A stretch of DNA of 64,000 nucleotides, taken from Comamonadaceae bacterium. Lineage in GTDB: Bacteria; Pseudomonadota; Gammaproteobacteria; Burkholderiales; Burkholderiaceae_C. The translations under genes were made by a program, and so were the position numbers. The stretch covers positions 62,001 through 126,000 of the forward strand of contig JAIXSQ010000007.1 in the NCBI GenBank assembly GCA_027484575.1, read 5' to 3'. The notes beneath the pieces are model-generated. The model saw only the letters and a list, made by a program, of their open reading frames with translations, had not been told where the DNA came from and did no database searches. Numbering within the stretch: position 1 is the stretch's first letter; every line of letters starts with the position of its first letter. This document shows, one piece after another, positions 1 through 8,205 of the stretch.

Positions 1-498
1 GCGCATGCCATGGCCGGCGACCGCGACCGCTGCCTGCAGGCCGGCATGGACGACTACCTGACCAAGCCGGTCGAGCCGCGGCTGCTGGGCGAGAAGCTGG
101 CGCGCTGGCTCGCCCCGGCATCCGCGCCCGGCGCGGGCGAGGCCGCCCCCGCGCCTGCCGCGGCCGACACCGCCGCTGGGCCGCCGGCCTGGGACCCGGC
201 CGCGCTGGCCGAGCGCTTCCTGGGCAACACCGCCCTGTTCGGCCGGGCACGCCAGATCTTCCTGGCCCGCACCGCCGAGACGCTGGCCGAGCTGCTGGCG
301 GCGGCGGAGCCCGCCGCGGTCGGCCGGCTGGCCCACAAGCTCAAGGGCTCGGCGGCGACGGTGGGCGCCCCGGCGCTGGCGGCGCTGTGCGCGGCGCTCG
401 AGGCATCCCCGGTGGCCGGCGCGGCCCTGGACGGCTGGCGGCGCGAGGCCGAGGCGGCGCTGCAGGCCTGGTCGGAGGCGACCGCGCAGCTCGCCTGA
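1..498 (+). CDS. C-terminal end of a hybrid sensor histidine kinase (receiver tail plus Hpt domain), cut by the window start
   Basis: The reading frame is open from base 1, so the gene starts upstream of the window. Visible residues 1-38 match the end of a response-regulator receiver domain: an AHAMAGD segment, then DDYLTKPV with the conserved lysine at visible residue 22. After an Ala/Pro-rich linker, residues about 65-165 form an Hpt phosphotransfer domain with the motif AHKLKGSAATVG, whose histidine is visible residue 112 and the likely phosphorylated residue. This receiver-Hpt order at a C-terminus is typical of unorthodox hybrid kinases that run a His-Asp-His relay. The sensor and kinase parts, and so the signal, are outside the window. 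A standalone receiver-Hpt protein cannot be excluded. Confidence 0.85.
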   Translation, partial: AHAMAGDRDRCLQAGMDDYLTKPVEPRLLGEKLARWLAPASAPGAGEAAPAPAAADTAAGPPAWDPAALAERFLGNTALFGRARQIFLARTAETLAELLAAAEPAAVGRLAHKLKGSAATVGAPALAALCAALEASPVAGAALDGWRREAEAALQAWSEATAQLA

Positions 499-629
499 GC
501 CCGGGCGGTGCGGGCGCGGCCCCTGTCGTGCCGCGGCCACGCGCTCCCCCATGGCGGCAGGCGGGTCGCCGCCGGCATGGTAGAAGCGCGGCAGGCCCGC
601 CAGAGGCCGTCCGAATCAGGGGGACTCAC

Positions 630-1112
630 ATGATCGACCTGCGCCGGCTGTTCCAGCGCGACGCGCGCGACAGCTATCCGTCCACCGGCATCGCGCCCGG
701 TCCGCACCCCATCGCCGAACTGCAGGGCGAGTACGGCAACGTCGTGCGCGCCCTGTTCGCGCGCGCGGGCATCGCGCCGGCCGCGGTGCACCTGGACCTG
801 CGCCACCTGGGCGCCGCGCCGGACGAGCGGCCGGTGTTCCTGGCGATGGTCCGCCTGATGGCCTGGGACCGCGCCTCGTCGCTGCGGCTGTCGCTGGGCC
901 TGCCGCTGCTCGAGCGCTCGCTGCGCCGCCAGCTGCGCGGCAGCTGGCTGCTGGAGGTCAGCCACTTCGGCGGCCTGTGGCTGCATGCCTCGACCCCGCT
1001 GCAGGAGGACCCGGATGCCTTGCGCGAGCTGCGCGCGCTGGTGGTCTCGCTGGGCGCCGACGGACCCGGCAGCCCGCGGCTGGCCGACACGGCCTGGGGA
1101 CCGCCCGGCTGA
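630..1112 (+). CDS. Hypothetical protein, 160 aa
   Basis: I do not recognise this family. The start is the ATG at 630, preceded by a strong AGGGGG ribosome binding site; the frame extends further upstream but without a better start. The protein is soluble in appearance, rich in Arg and Leu, with no signal peptide, membrane segment or obvious catalytic motif. It follows the hybrid kinase by 131 nt on the same strand and ends 10 nt before the end of the convergent LuxR-type gene. Codon use is the same high-GC pattern as its neighbours, which supports a real gene. Co-transcription with the kinase is possible but unproven. Confidence 0.6.
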   Translation: MIDLRRLFQRDARDSYPSTGIAPGPHPIAELQGEYGNVVRALFARAGIAPAAVHLDLRHLGAAPDERPVFLAMVRLMAWDRASSLRLSLGLPLLERSLRRQLRGSWLLEVSHFGGLWLHASTPLQEDPDALRELRALVVSLGADGPGSPRLADTAWGPPG

Positions 1113-1121
1113 CGCCGCGCC

Positions 1122-2222
1122 TCAGTGGGGCCCGTGCCAGCCCTGCGCCAGCCCGGTCACCAGGTGCACGATCTCGGCCTGGCGGCTCACCCCGAGCTTG
1201 AGCGACAGCGACTTGAGCTGGCTGCGCGCGGTGTGGATGCTGATGCCGCGCTGCTGCGCGTGGTCGGCCAGGGTGTCGCCCCGCGCCAGGGTGGTGGCCA
1301 GCTGGGCCTCGGCGGGGCTCAGGCCGTAGAGCTGCCGCAGCGCCGACGCCGGCGCCGCCGGCGTGCGCTGCTCCTTGACGAACAGGGCCAGGTGGCGGCT
1401 GCCGGCCAGCGGGTCGGGCAGCGCGACCACCGCCGCCTGCAGCCGCGGCAGCCCCGGCTTGCCGGGCAGCAGGAAGCACAGGTCCGACAGCGCCTCGCGC
1501 GCCGTCGCCGGGCGCGCATAGGCCTCGAAGCGCTCGCGCAGCTGCGGCGTGCGGAAGGTCAGCACGTCGCCTTCCAGGCGCAGCTCGGTCTGGGTCTCCA
1601 GCAGCGCGCGGGCGCACTCGTTCAGGTGCACCACCGTCGCGTCGGGGCGCAGGATCAGCACACCCTGCGCCATGCGGTCCAGCGTGTGCAGCACCGGGCC
1701 GACCAGCCGGCTGGCCTGCTGCAGCCGCTTGTGGCCGCCAAAGGCCGCATGCAGGTGCGGCAGCAGCGAGGCCAGCGCCTGCTGCTCGGCCGGTTCGAAG
1801 CGCGGCCGGGATTCGGGCCGGGTGAAGCTCACGCGCACCTGCGAGGCCGCATCGGCATGCACGATGCCGCCGACCACGTAGAACACGTCCACGTGCCGCA
1901 GCCAGCCCGACCAGTACTCGGTCGCCTTCAGGCGGCTGTCGGGAAACAGCTGCGAGGACAGCAGGATCGCGCCCGGCACCATCGCCTCGCTGGTGGCCCA
2001 GACGTTGCAGCCGGCGTAGTGGTCGAAGTAGCTGGCCAGCGCCTCGTCGCCGAAGCCGCGGTTGGCCAGCACCTGGGCCTGGCCACGCGCGGGAACGTCG
2101 TAGGCCAGCACGCCGGTGGCGCCCAGCTGCCGGGCGACGCCGTCCAGCGCCTCCTGCCAGCTCGTTTCGGACAGGCCGGCCTGGTAGATGCGGGGGACGA
2201 GATCGGCGGCGAAGTCAGTCAT
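1122..2222 (-). CDS. LuxR-family transcriptional regulator, 366 aa
   Basis: The last 65 residues form a LuxR/GerE-type helix-turn-helix: an LSPAEAQLATTLARG segment, then a recognition region around SIHTARSQLKSLSLKLGVSRQ, ending in a leucine/valine-rich helix. The first 300 residues have no receiver-type aspartate pocket and do not look like an autoinducer-binding domain. They probably form a GAF/PAS-like ligand-sensing module, as in many orphan LuxR proteins of Burkholderiales, but I cannot name the ligand. The gene runs convergently to the 160-aa hypothetical gene. Its upstream 122 nt separate it from the end of the thiamine operon on the same strand, so it is probably a separate unit. Targets are unknown. 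Confidence 0.8.
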   Translation of the reverse strand: MTDFAADLVPRIYQAGLSETSWQEALDGVARQLGATGVLAYDVPARGQAQVLANRGFGDEALASYFDHYAGCNVWATSEAMVPGAILLSSQLFPDSRLKATEYWSGWLRHVDVFYVVGGIVHADAASQVRVSFTRPESRPRFEPAEQQALASLLPHLHAAFGGHKRLQQASRLVGPVLHTLDRMAQGVLILRPDATVVHLNECARALLETQTELRLEGDVLTFRTPQLRERFEAYARPATAREALSDLCFLLPGKPGLPRLQAAVVALPDPLAGSRHLALFVKEQRTPAAPASALRQLYGLSPAEAQLATTLARGDTLADHAQQRGISIHTARSQLKSLSLKLGVSRQAEIVHLVTGLAQGWHGPH

Positions 2223-2344
2223 GGCTCAGGGACTGCCGTGTAACGCGGGACGACGCATGGTTACCTATTGTCACAGTCCCGGCCATCCAACCTTCGGCCG
2301 ATGGCGCCTGCGGCCGCACGCGGGGCGGCTGCAGCGGGAGGAAG

Positions 2345-3415
2345 TCACACCGGCAGCACCGGATGCAGCCAGTCGGGCACCGGCGGCGGCGGGTCGGTCC
2401 GCCCCGCGCGCAGCGCCGCACGCAGCGCCGGCAGCACCTGCGCCGGCCGCTCGCCCAGGCCGCGCACCACGCACACGCCGTCGGCACCGCAGGCGGCGGC
2501 CTGCCGCACCTGCTCCGGCGCCAGGATGCCGCCGATGGCCGTGACCGGCGCGCCGGCCAGCCGGCACCACCAGGCCAGGTTGTCCAGGCCCTGCGGGCGC
2601 CACGGCATGTCCTTGGTGGTGGTGGGCCACACCGGCCCGCAGGCGATCGAGCGCGGGGCCAGGTAGCGCGCCCGGCACAGCTCCCACAGGCTGTGCGAGC
2701 TGATCCCCAGGCCGACGCCGCTGGCCACGAGCTCGGCCCGCCCCGCGGCGCCCAGGGCCAGCAGGTCGTCCTGCCCCAGGTGCACCGCCGGCGCCCCGAG
2801 CTCGCGCGCCAGCCGCCAGTGGTCGTTGACGACCAGGGTGGCCCCGGCCGCACGGCAGGCCTGCAGGCCCTGCGCCAGTTCCCCGCGCAGCCAGTCCTGC
2901 CAGGCGGCATCGGGCGCGGACGGCCGCTTGATGCGCAGTTGCACGGTCGCGACGCCGGCCTCGGCCACCGCGCGCACCCGCTCGGCGGTGTCGACGATGG
3001 CGTACAGGTCCAGCGGCGGCTGCCCGCCCGGCGGCCGCAGCGGCTGCACGTCCAGCGCCTCGTCCCAGCTGAGCTGCGGCAGCTCGCCGGCCGCGGGGGC
3101 GGCGATGCCGGCGCCCTGCAGGGCCGCGATGAGCAGCGCATCGGCGGCGACGTGGCCGGCGGCGCGGGCGCGGGCCGCCGCAGCGCGCGCGGCGCCGGGC
3201 TCGCACGGGGCCTGCCCGGCAGGCGGCACCACCCAGCCGCGCGCCTGCGGCGTGTCCAGCCAGTGCGCCCGGCGCGCCCCGGGAGCGGCATCGAGCAGCA
3301 GCACGCCGCCATGGCCGGCTGCGCGCAGCGCCGCGCCCACCCCGGGTGCTGCGCCGTCCACCCCGGCGGCGGCCTGTGCCTGGGCCAGCGGTCCGATCCA
3401 GTCCGTGCCGCTCAT
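2345..3415 (-). CDS. thiE: Thiamine phosphate synthase with a degenerate ThiD-like N-terminal region, 356 aa
   Basis: Residues about 135-350 are a ThiE TIM barrel, which joins HMP-diphosphate to thiazole phosphate to make thiamine phosphate. Visible family motifs are VQLRIK, VVNDHW, VHLGQDD, GISSHS, GPVWPTTTK (phosphate/pyrimidine site) and TAIGGI. ThiE alone is about 210 residues, so the first 134 are extra. Within them, HWLDTPQARGWVVPP and GHVAADALL resemble the C-terminal part of ThiD, but the HGTGC signature expected between them is replaced by CEPGA. I infer an inactive remnant of a ThiD-ThiE fusion. The gene is last in the TPP-riboswitch operon and overlaps the SDR stop by 4 nt. A complete ThiD is encoded at 9302-10150. 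Confidence 0.9.
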   Translation of the reverse strand: MSGTDWIGPLAQAQAAAGVDGAAPGVGAALRAAGHGGVLLLDAAPGARRAHWLDTPQARGWVVPPAGQAPCEPGAARAAAARARAAGHVAADALLIAALQGAGIAAPAAGELPQLSWDEALDVQPLRPPGGQPPLDLYAIVDTAERVRAVAEAGVATVQLRIKRPSAPDAAWQDWLRGELAQGLQACRAAGATLVVNDHWRLARELGAPAVHLGQDDLLALGAAGRAELVASGVGLGISSHSLWELCRARYLAPRSIACGPVWPTTTKDMPWRPQGLDNLAWWCRLAGAPVTAIGGILAPEQVRQAAACGADGVCVVRGLGERPAQVLPALRAALRAGRTDPPPPVPDWLHPVLPV

Positions 3416-4194
3416 CGCATCACCCGCCCGCCGTCGACCAGCAGCGTCTGGCCCGTGACGAAACCGCCCCAGGCCGAGGCCAGGAACAGCACCGGGCCGG
3501 CCACGTCCTCGGGCCGGGCCAGCCGGCGCAGCGGCGTGGCCTGGGCCAGGGCGTCGCGGAACGCCGCCCGGGTGCCGGCGCTGCCCTCGGTGGGGTGGAC
3601 CAGGCCCGGCGCGACGGCGTTGACGCGGATGCCGAACGGCCCCACGTCGGCCGCCAGCTGCCGGGTGTAGCCCACCAGCGCGGCCTTGGCCGTGCCGTAG
3701 TCGACATAGGCCACCGCGGGATCCTCGACCAGGTCGCTGGCGATGTTGACGATGGCGCCCTGCGCCCGCGCCCGCATGGCCGGCAGCACCGCGCGGCTGA
3801 GGTGGAAGGCCGCACCGACCGAGCCGGTGTACTGCCGCAGCATCGCGTCCCAGTCCAGCGCGTCGTGCGGCACGCGGCGCTCCGGGTCGAAGGCGTAAGG
3901 GGCGAAGGCGTTGTTGACCAGCACGTCGATGCGGCCGAACTCGGCCAGCACGCGGTCGGCCAGGGGCTGCGCCTGCGCCGGGTCGGTCACGTCGGCCTGC
4001 AGCGCCAGCGCGTCGCCGCCGGCGGCCACGCAGTCGCGCACCACCGCCTGCGCCGCCTCGGTGCGGCGCAGGTAGTTCACCGCCACGGCGGCGCCCTGCG
4101 CGGCGAACGCCCGCGCGATCGCCGCGCCGATGCCGCGCGAGGCGCCGGTGACCAGCACCACCTTGCCACGCAGGTCCATGTCGTGCGCCTGCAT
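3412..4194 (-). CDS. Short-chain dehydrogenase/reductase (FabG-like), 260 aa, in the thiamine operon
   Basis: This is a classical SDR: the NAD(P)-binding motif TGASRGIGAAIA near residue 17, an NNA motif in the middle, and the catalytic YGTAK (Y-x3-K) around residue 160. Length is normal for the family. The likely reaction is reversible alcohol/carbonyl conversion. The gene starts 1 nt before the stop of the substrate-binding gene and overlaps thiE by 4 nt, so it is translationally coupled inside the TPP-riboswitch operon. I infer that it reduces the aldehyde made by the LuxC-like enzyme to an alcohol such as HMP. FabG-type fatty-acid activity is the default database label but fits the context poorly. 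An in-frame ATG five codons later is an alternative start. Confidence 0.85.
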   Translation of the reverse strand: MQAHDMDLRGKVVLVTGASRGIGAAIARAFAAQGAAVAVNYLRRTEAAQAVVRDCVAAGGDALALQADVTDPAQAQPLADRVLAEFGRIDVLVNNAFAPYAFDPERRVPHDALDWDAMLRQYTGSVGAAFHLSRAVLPAMRARAQGAIVNIASDLVEDPAVAYVDYGTAKAALVGYTRQLAADVGPFGIRVNAVAPGLVHPTEGSAGTRAAFRDALAQATPLRRLARPEDVAGPVLFLASAWGGFVTGQTLLVDGGRVMR

Positions 4195-4195
4195 G

Positions 4196-5197
4196 TCAGC
4201 GTCCCGGCAGCAGGTCGGTCGCGACCACCTGCGCCATGTCCAGCCGGTTCTTCAGCAGCCCGATGCCGCGGTAGACGTCGGCCGCGCGCTGCAGCGACGC
4301 GGCATCGAGCGCCCCCAGGCCCTGCCGGCGGGTGAGCTCGGACTGGCTGGACGCGTTGCGCAGCTTGACGATCTCCAGCGCCAGCGCCGCATCGCTGCCG
4401 TCGATGGCGCGCAGGCCGGCCAGCCGCGCGGCCTCCTCGGGCTGGTCGATCATCCACTGCGCCGCATCGCGCCAGGCGCGCAGGAAGCGACGCAGCAGGT
4501 CCTTGCGCTCGCGCCAGTCCTGCTCGCGCACCACGTACAGGTCGCTGGAGACGGGCAGCCAGCGGCCCACCTCCAGCACCTCGACCTCGCCCAGCCCGCG
4601 GCGGCGGCCGATGGCCAGGCCGGTGTCGGTGGCGGCGGTCGCGTCCACCTGGCCCTGCATCAGCGGCGCGAAGTTGAGCAGGCCGGTGGGCACGACGGTG
4701 ACGTCGGCCTCGGACAAGCCGGCCTGATGCAGCAGCACCTGCAGGTTGGTGCGGGTGCCGCTGGCCAGGCTGTAGACGCCGATGCGCTTGCCCTTGAGGT
4801 CCGCCGGCGTGCGGATGCCGCTGCCCTTCCTGGCGACCACGTTGAAGACGTTCTGCGGGTAGATGTCGAAGATCGCCTTGAGCTTCTCGCCGCGGTCCAG
4901 CGCGGCGAACAGCGAGGCCGGGTCGGTGAAGGCGACGTCGGCCTGCCCGGCCAGCAGGTTGCGCACCGCATCGCCGCCACCGGCGCCGGGCAGCACCTCC
5001 AGGGCCAGGCCCTGGGCCCGGTAGAAGCCCTTGTCGGCATCGACCAGCAGCGGCGTGATCTCGGTGATGGCCTTGCTCCAGCCGGCCACGGCCAGTCGGT
5101 CCAGGCGCCCGCCCGCGGCGGGCTGGGCGCGCAGCGCGGGAGCGGCCGTCGCAGCGGCGGCGGCGGCGAGGAACAGGCGGCGTCGGAAGGCGGTCAT
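4196..5197 (-). CDS. thiY: ABC transporter substrate-binding protein, NMT1/THI5-like, probably for a thiamine precursor
   Basis: The 333-aa protein begins with an arginine-rich signal sequence (FRRRLF followed by an alanine-rich stretch), so it is exported to the periplasm. The body matches the NMT1/THI5-type solute-binding fold shared by pyrimidine, sulfonate and riboflavin importers: GWSKAITEITPLLVDADKG at the mature N-terminus, then GAGGGDAVRNLLAGQADVAF. ThiY proteins of this fold bind formyl-aminopyrimidine or HMP. The TPP riboswitch upstream and the ThiD/ThiE neighbours support a thiamine-precursor ligand over alkanesulfonates. It lies 25 nt after the permease gene and ends just inside the SDR start. 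The exact ligand is inferred, not shown by sequence. Confidence 0.8.
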   Translation of the reverse strand: MTAFRRRLFLAAAAAATAAPALRAQPAAGGRLDRLAVAGWSKAITEITPLLVDADKGFYRAQGLALEVLPGAGGGDAVRNLLAGQADVAFTDPASLFAALDRGEKLKAIFDIYPQNVFNVVARKGSGIRTPADLKGKRIGVYSLASGTRTNLQVLLHQAGLSEADVTVVPTGLLNFAPLMQGQVDATAATDTGLAIGRRRGLGEVEVLEVGRWLPVSSDLYVVREQDWRERKDLLRRFLRAWRDAAQWMIDQPEEAARLAGLRAIDGSDAALALEIVKLRNASSQSELTRRQGLGALDAASLQRAADVYRGIGLLKNRLDMAQVVATDLLPGR

Positions 5198-5222
5198 GCG
5201 TCGTCGTCGGAAGTTGGGAGGG

Positions 5223-5966
5223 TCAGGAATACGGGCGCAGCAGCCGGCGCTCGAGCGCCAGGGTGGCGTGGTAGGCGGCCAGGCCCAGGGCGGTGACCAG
5301 CACCAGGGCGGCGAACAGCAGCGGCGTGTCCATGCTGCCCTGGGCCGCGATCACCAGCGCGCCCAGGCCGGTGGTGGTGCCGATGAACTCGCCCACCACC
5401 ACGCCCACCAGGGCCAGCACCACCGCGATGCGCAGGCCGGCCAGGATGGCGGGCAGGCCGGCCGGCAGCTTCAGCCGCCACAGCGTCTGCCAGCGGCTGG
5501 CGCCCAGCAGCCGGAACAGCTCCAGCCGCTCGGGCGGCACCCGCGCCAGGGCGGTGAGCGTGGTCTCCAGCAGCGGGAAGAAGCAGATCAGCGCCGTCAC
5601 CACCACCGTGGGCAACAGGCCGAAGCCGCACCACAGCACCAGCAGCGGCATCAGCGCCAGCTTGGGCACGACCTGGCTGGCCACCACCCAGGGCAGCAGC
5701 AGCGCGCGGGCGCGCGGCAGTTCGGCAAGCACGATGCCGCCGGCCAGCCCCAGCCCGGCGCCGGCGGCCAGGCCCAGGCCCAGCGCGGTGCCCGTGGCCC
5801 GCAGGTGCGGCCAGAAGCGGCCGCTGGCCAGCCCGTCCCACAGCGCCTGCGCGACCTGCGAGGGCGGCGGCAGCACCAGCGCCGGGATGGCGAGCGCGCG
5901 GCAGGCCCCCTCCCAGCCCGCGAGCACCGCCGCCAGCAGCAACCAGGGGCCCAGCCGCCCGGTCAT
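5223..5966 (-). CDS. thiX: ABC transporter permease, thiamine-precursor importer, 247 aa
   Basis: This is a short BPD-type inner-membrane permease with about six hydrophobic helices. The EAA loop that contacts the ATPase is around LFRLLGASRWQTLWRLKLPA. It belongs to the SsuC/TauC/ThiX branch of single permeases that act as homodimers. The start ATG at 5966 overlaps the stop of the ATPase gene by 4 nt, and the solute-binding gene follows 25 nt downstream, so the three transporter parts form one block. A role in importing a pyrimidine precursor is inferred from the TPP riboswitch and thiD/thiE in the same operon. Confidence 0.82.
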   Translation of the reverse strand: MTGRLGPWLLLAAVLAGWEGACRALAIPALVLPPPSQVAQALWDGLASGRFWPHLRATGTALGLGLAAGAGLGLAGGIVLAELPRARALLLPWVVASQVVPKLALMPLLVLWCGFGLLPTVVVTALICFFPLLETTLTALARVPPERLELFRLLGASRWQTLWRLKLPAGLPAILAGLRIAVVLALVGVVVGEFIGTTTGLGALVIAAQGSMDTPLLFAALVLVTALGLAAYHATLALERRLLRPYS

Positions 5967-6748
5967 GCGGCCTGCTCCGCGAGGCCGGCGCCCTGCCCGG
6001 CCTCGAGCGCCGCCCGCACGGCGGCGCAGCAGGCACCGAAGGCCGGCGCGTCGTGCAGCGCGGGCCCGCGCGGGTCGGGCAGGCCCACGTCCAGCGTGGC
6101 CTGCAGCCGGCCGCCGGCCAGCACCGAGACGCGGTCGCCCAGGAACACGGCCTCGGCCAGGTCGTGGGTGACGAACAGCACCGTGGTGCCGCGCGCGCGC
6201 ACCAGCCGGCGCAGGTCGGCCTGCAGCTCCTCGCGCGTGATCGCGTCCAGCGAGGCATAGGGCTCGTCCAGCAGCAGCAGGGGCGGCTGCAGCAGCAGCG
6301 CACGAGCCAGCGCGACCCGGCCCTGCTGGCCGCCCGAGAGCTCGCGCGGGCGGCGCCGGGCCAGGCCGTCCAGGCCGAGCTGGGCCAGCAGCGCGCGGGC
6401 GGCCGCGCGGTCGGCCGGCGTCGGCCGGCGGTGCAGCGAGACCGGCAGCAGCACGTTGTCCTCGGCGCTGAGCCATTCGAGCAGGGTGGGCGACTGGAAG
6501 ACGACGCCCGCGGACGCGAGGCCGGCCGCGCCATCGGCGCGCCGCACCGTGCCCGCGGTGGGCGCGAGCAGGCCGGCGGCGAGCTTGAGCAGCGTGGTCT
6601 TGCCGCAGCCGCTGCGGCCCACCAGGCAGTGCACCTCGCCCGGCCGCAGCCCCAGCGCGATGCCCTGCACCACCGGCGGCTGGCCCGGCCAAGCGTAGGC
6701 CACGCCGTCGAGCACGAGGAAGTCGCCGGGGGCCGCCGCTGCGTTCAT
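5963..6748 (-). CDS. thiZ: ABC transporter ATP-binding protein, thiamine-precursor importer, 261 aa
   Basis: All ABC ATPase motifs are present: Walker A GRSGCGKT at residues 44-51, the Q-loop at VVFQSP, the signature LSGGQQ, Walker B LLLLDEP and the switch histidine in FVTHDLAEAV. Length is normal for a nitrate/sulfonate/thiamine-precursor importer ATPase. It overlaps the acyl-CoA reductase stop by 4 nt at its start and the permease start by 4 nt at its end, so it is coupled to both. It energises uptake by the permease and substrate-binding protein encoded next. Confidence 0.87.
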   Translation of the reverse strand: MNAAAAPGDFLVLDGVAYAWPGQPPVVQGIALGLRPGEVHCLVGRSGCGKTTLLKLAAGLLAPTAGTVRRADGAAGLASAGVVFQSPTLLEWLSAEDNVLLPVSLHRRPTPADRAAARALLAQLGLDGLARRRPRELSGGQQGRVALARALLLQPPLLLLDEPYASLDAITREELQADLRRLVRARGTTVLFVTHDLAEAVFLGDRVSVLAGGRLQATLDVGLPDPRGPALHDAPAFGACCAAVRAALEAGQGAGLAEQAA

Positions 6749-8205
6749 GCCGCGTCGTCCTGCGCGTAGGGCGCGTAGCGGTCGGCCGCCCGCTCGGCGG
6801 CGCCGTCGACCTCGACCCAGCGCACCAGGTCGGCCACGCTGCAGCCGCCGTCGTGGTGCCAACCGGGCTCCGGCTGCGCCATGCCGCCGATGGGCGCGAT
6901 ACGGGTCACGCCGGCGGCGCCCAGCCGCTGCGCCAGCCGCAGCAGCGCGGCCGGGTCGGCGGCCAGGCCCACGGTCTGCAGGAAGTCGCGCTGGGGCGCC
7001 AGAAGCGGCACCACGTCCTCGAGCGCCGGCACGGCGCACGCCAGCACGCAGCGGCGGCCCGGCGAGGGCTGCGGCGGCAGCGGCGCGGCCGACCACGCGA
7101 CCGCCCAGCCGGCGTCGGCATCGCCCAGCAGCTGCACGCCCTCGCGCCATTCGAGGCCGGCGCGCCAGGCGGCCAGGGCCGCGGCGTCCTCCAGCGCGGG
7201 TTCGGCCCGCGGATGCTGCCGCTGCAGCGCCGCCAGCGCGCCGGCCAGGTGCTCGGCGAAGGCGCGCGGCGGCATGGCACCGCCCTGCTCCACGTACAGC
7301 ACCTGCGGCGAGTAGCAGCCCTGCTGCTCGTGCCGCACGATGTCCAGCGCCGCCTGCCGGGCCAGCGCCGGGCCGCGGCGCGCATCCAGCGCGGCACGGC
7401 CGACCAGCGCCAGGCCCAGCTTGTGGCCGTAGCCGAGGAAGCGCACCGACGGCGGCACCAGCGCGCGCAGCTGGCGCAGCGTGTCCTGCCCGCCGTAGGC
7501 CAGCACGAGGTCGGCCTCCCGGAACAGCGCCGCGGCCGGCGCCTCGTCGGCGCCGGGCCACCAGGCGATGGCCAGGCAGTCGGCCAGCGGCGGATGCACG
7601 GCCGCGAGGGCCTGCGCGGCGACGGTGGCGAAGACGGGTTCGGCGCTGGGCAGCTTGCCCACCGTGCCGCCCTTGGCGAGCAGGCCGCAGGCCAGGCTCC
7701 ACAGCGGCAGGCCGGGCGTGTTGCCGGCCCAGACATGCGCGGCCAGCGCCGGCCCGAACGCCCGCACCAGGCCGCCCTTGGCCGAGGGCTGGAAGGCGTC
7801 GAGCACCTTGGGGTTGGCGAAGTCGCCGGCCAGGAAGCGGTGCAGCTGCGGCCCGCGGAAGGCCTGCAGGTAGGCGGTGAGCGTGCGCTGCAGCAGCTCG
7901 GGATCGGTGCCGGTGACCACGGGCAGCAGGTCGTCGAGCGCGCGTCGCAGCGGGTCGGCGATGTCCAGCAGGCGGGCCACGGCGGCGTCGAGCAGGTCGA
8001 CCACGGCGCTGGCCGGCAGCGGCTGCAGCACGGCGGCCGCGTGGGCGCGCACGTGGGCGGCGACCTGCCGCAGCTGCGCGGGCGTGGGCCGGGGCACGCG
8101 GACCTCGAGCGTGCGGCCGTGGGCGGCGAAGCGCAACACCTCGTGGGCCACCGCGTCCGCCGCGAGCCCGGGCAGGTGGCCGGCGTCCAGGTGCAAGGCC
8201 GCCAT
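6745..8205 (-). CDS. LuxC-like acyl-CoA reductase, 486 aa, in a TPP-riboswitch operon
   Basis: LuxC-family enzymes reduce an acyl thioester (acyl-CoA or acyl-enzyme) to an aldehyde with NAD(P)H. The protein has the aldehyde-dehydrogenase-like fold of LuxC: AHVWAGNTPGLPLWSLACGLLAKGG is the family's core segment (nucleotide side), and Cys297 in HEQQGCYSPQ matches the catalytic cysteine that holds the acyl group. Length is normal. No luciferase genes (luxA, luxB) are nearby, so it is not part of a light system. It sits between the LuxE-like gene and the transporter ATPase with 4-nt overlaps on both sides. I infer that it reduces a carboxylated thiamine precursor; a fatty acyl substrate is the alternative. 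Confidence 0.85.
   Translation of the reverse strand: MAALHLDAGHLPGLAADAVAHEVLRFAAHGRTLEVRVPRPTPAQLRQVAAHVRAHAAAVLQPLPASAVVDLLDAAVARLLDIADPLRRALDDLLPVVTGTDPELLQRTLTAYLQAFRGPQLHRFLAGDFANPKVLDAFQPSAKGGLVRAFGPALAAHVWAGNTPGLPLWSLACGLLAKGGTVGKLPSAEPVFATVAAQALAAVHPPLADCLAIAWWPGADEAPAAALFREADLVLAYGGQDTLRQLRALVPPSVRFLGYGHKLGLALVGRAALDARRGPALARQAALDIVRHEQQGCYSPQVLYVEQGGAMPPRAFAEHLAGALAALQRQHPRAEPALEDAAALAAWRAGLEWREGVQLLGDADAGWAVAWSAAPLPPQPSPGRRCVLACAVPALEDVVPLLAPQRDFLQTVGLAADPAALLRLAQRLGAAGVTRIAPIGGMAQPEPGWHHDGGCSVADLVRWVEVDGAAERAADRYAPYAQDDAA

Noticed and set aside
54..986. Long open frame on the minus strand opposite the kinase end and the 160-aa gene
   Set aside because: It has the Arg/Ala-rich composition of a shadow frame in GC-rich DNA and no domain, while the plus-strand frames carry receiver and Hpt motifs.
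3346..6260. Long plus-strand frames over the thiamine operon
   Set aside because: They lie opposite genes with clear SDR, ABC and ThiE motifs and are Arg/Gly/Gln-rich with no recognisable domain; their length only reflects high GC content.
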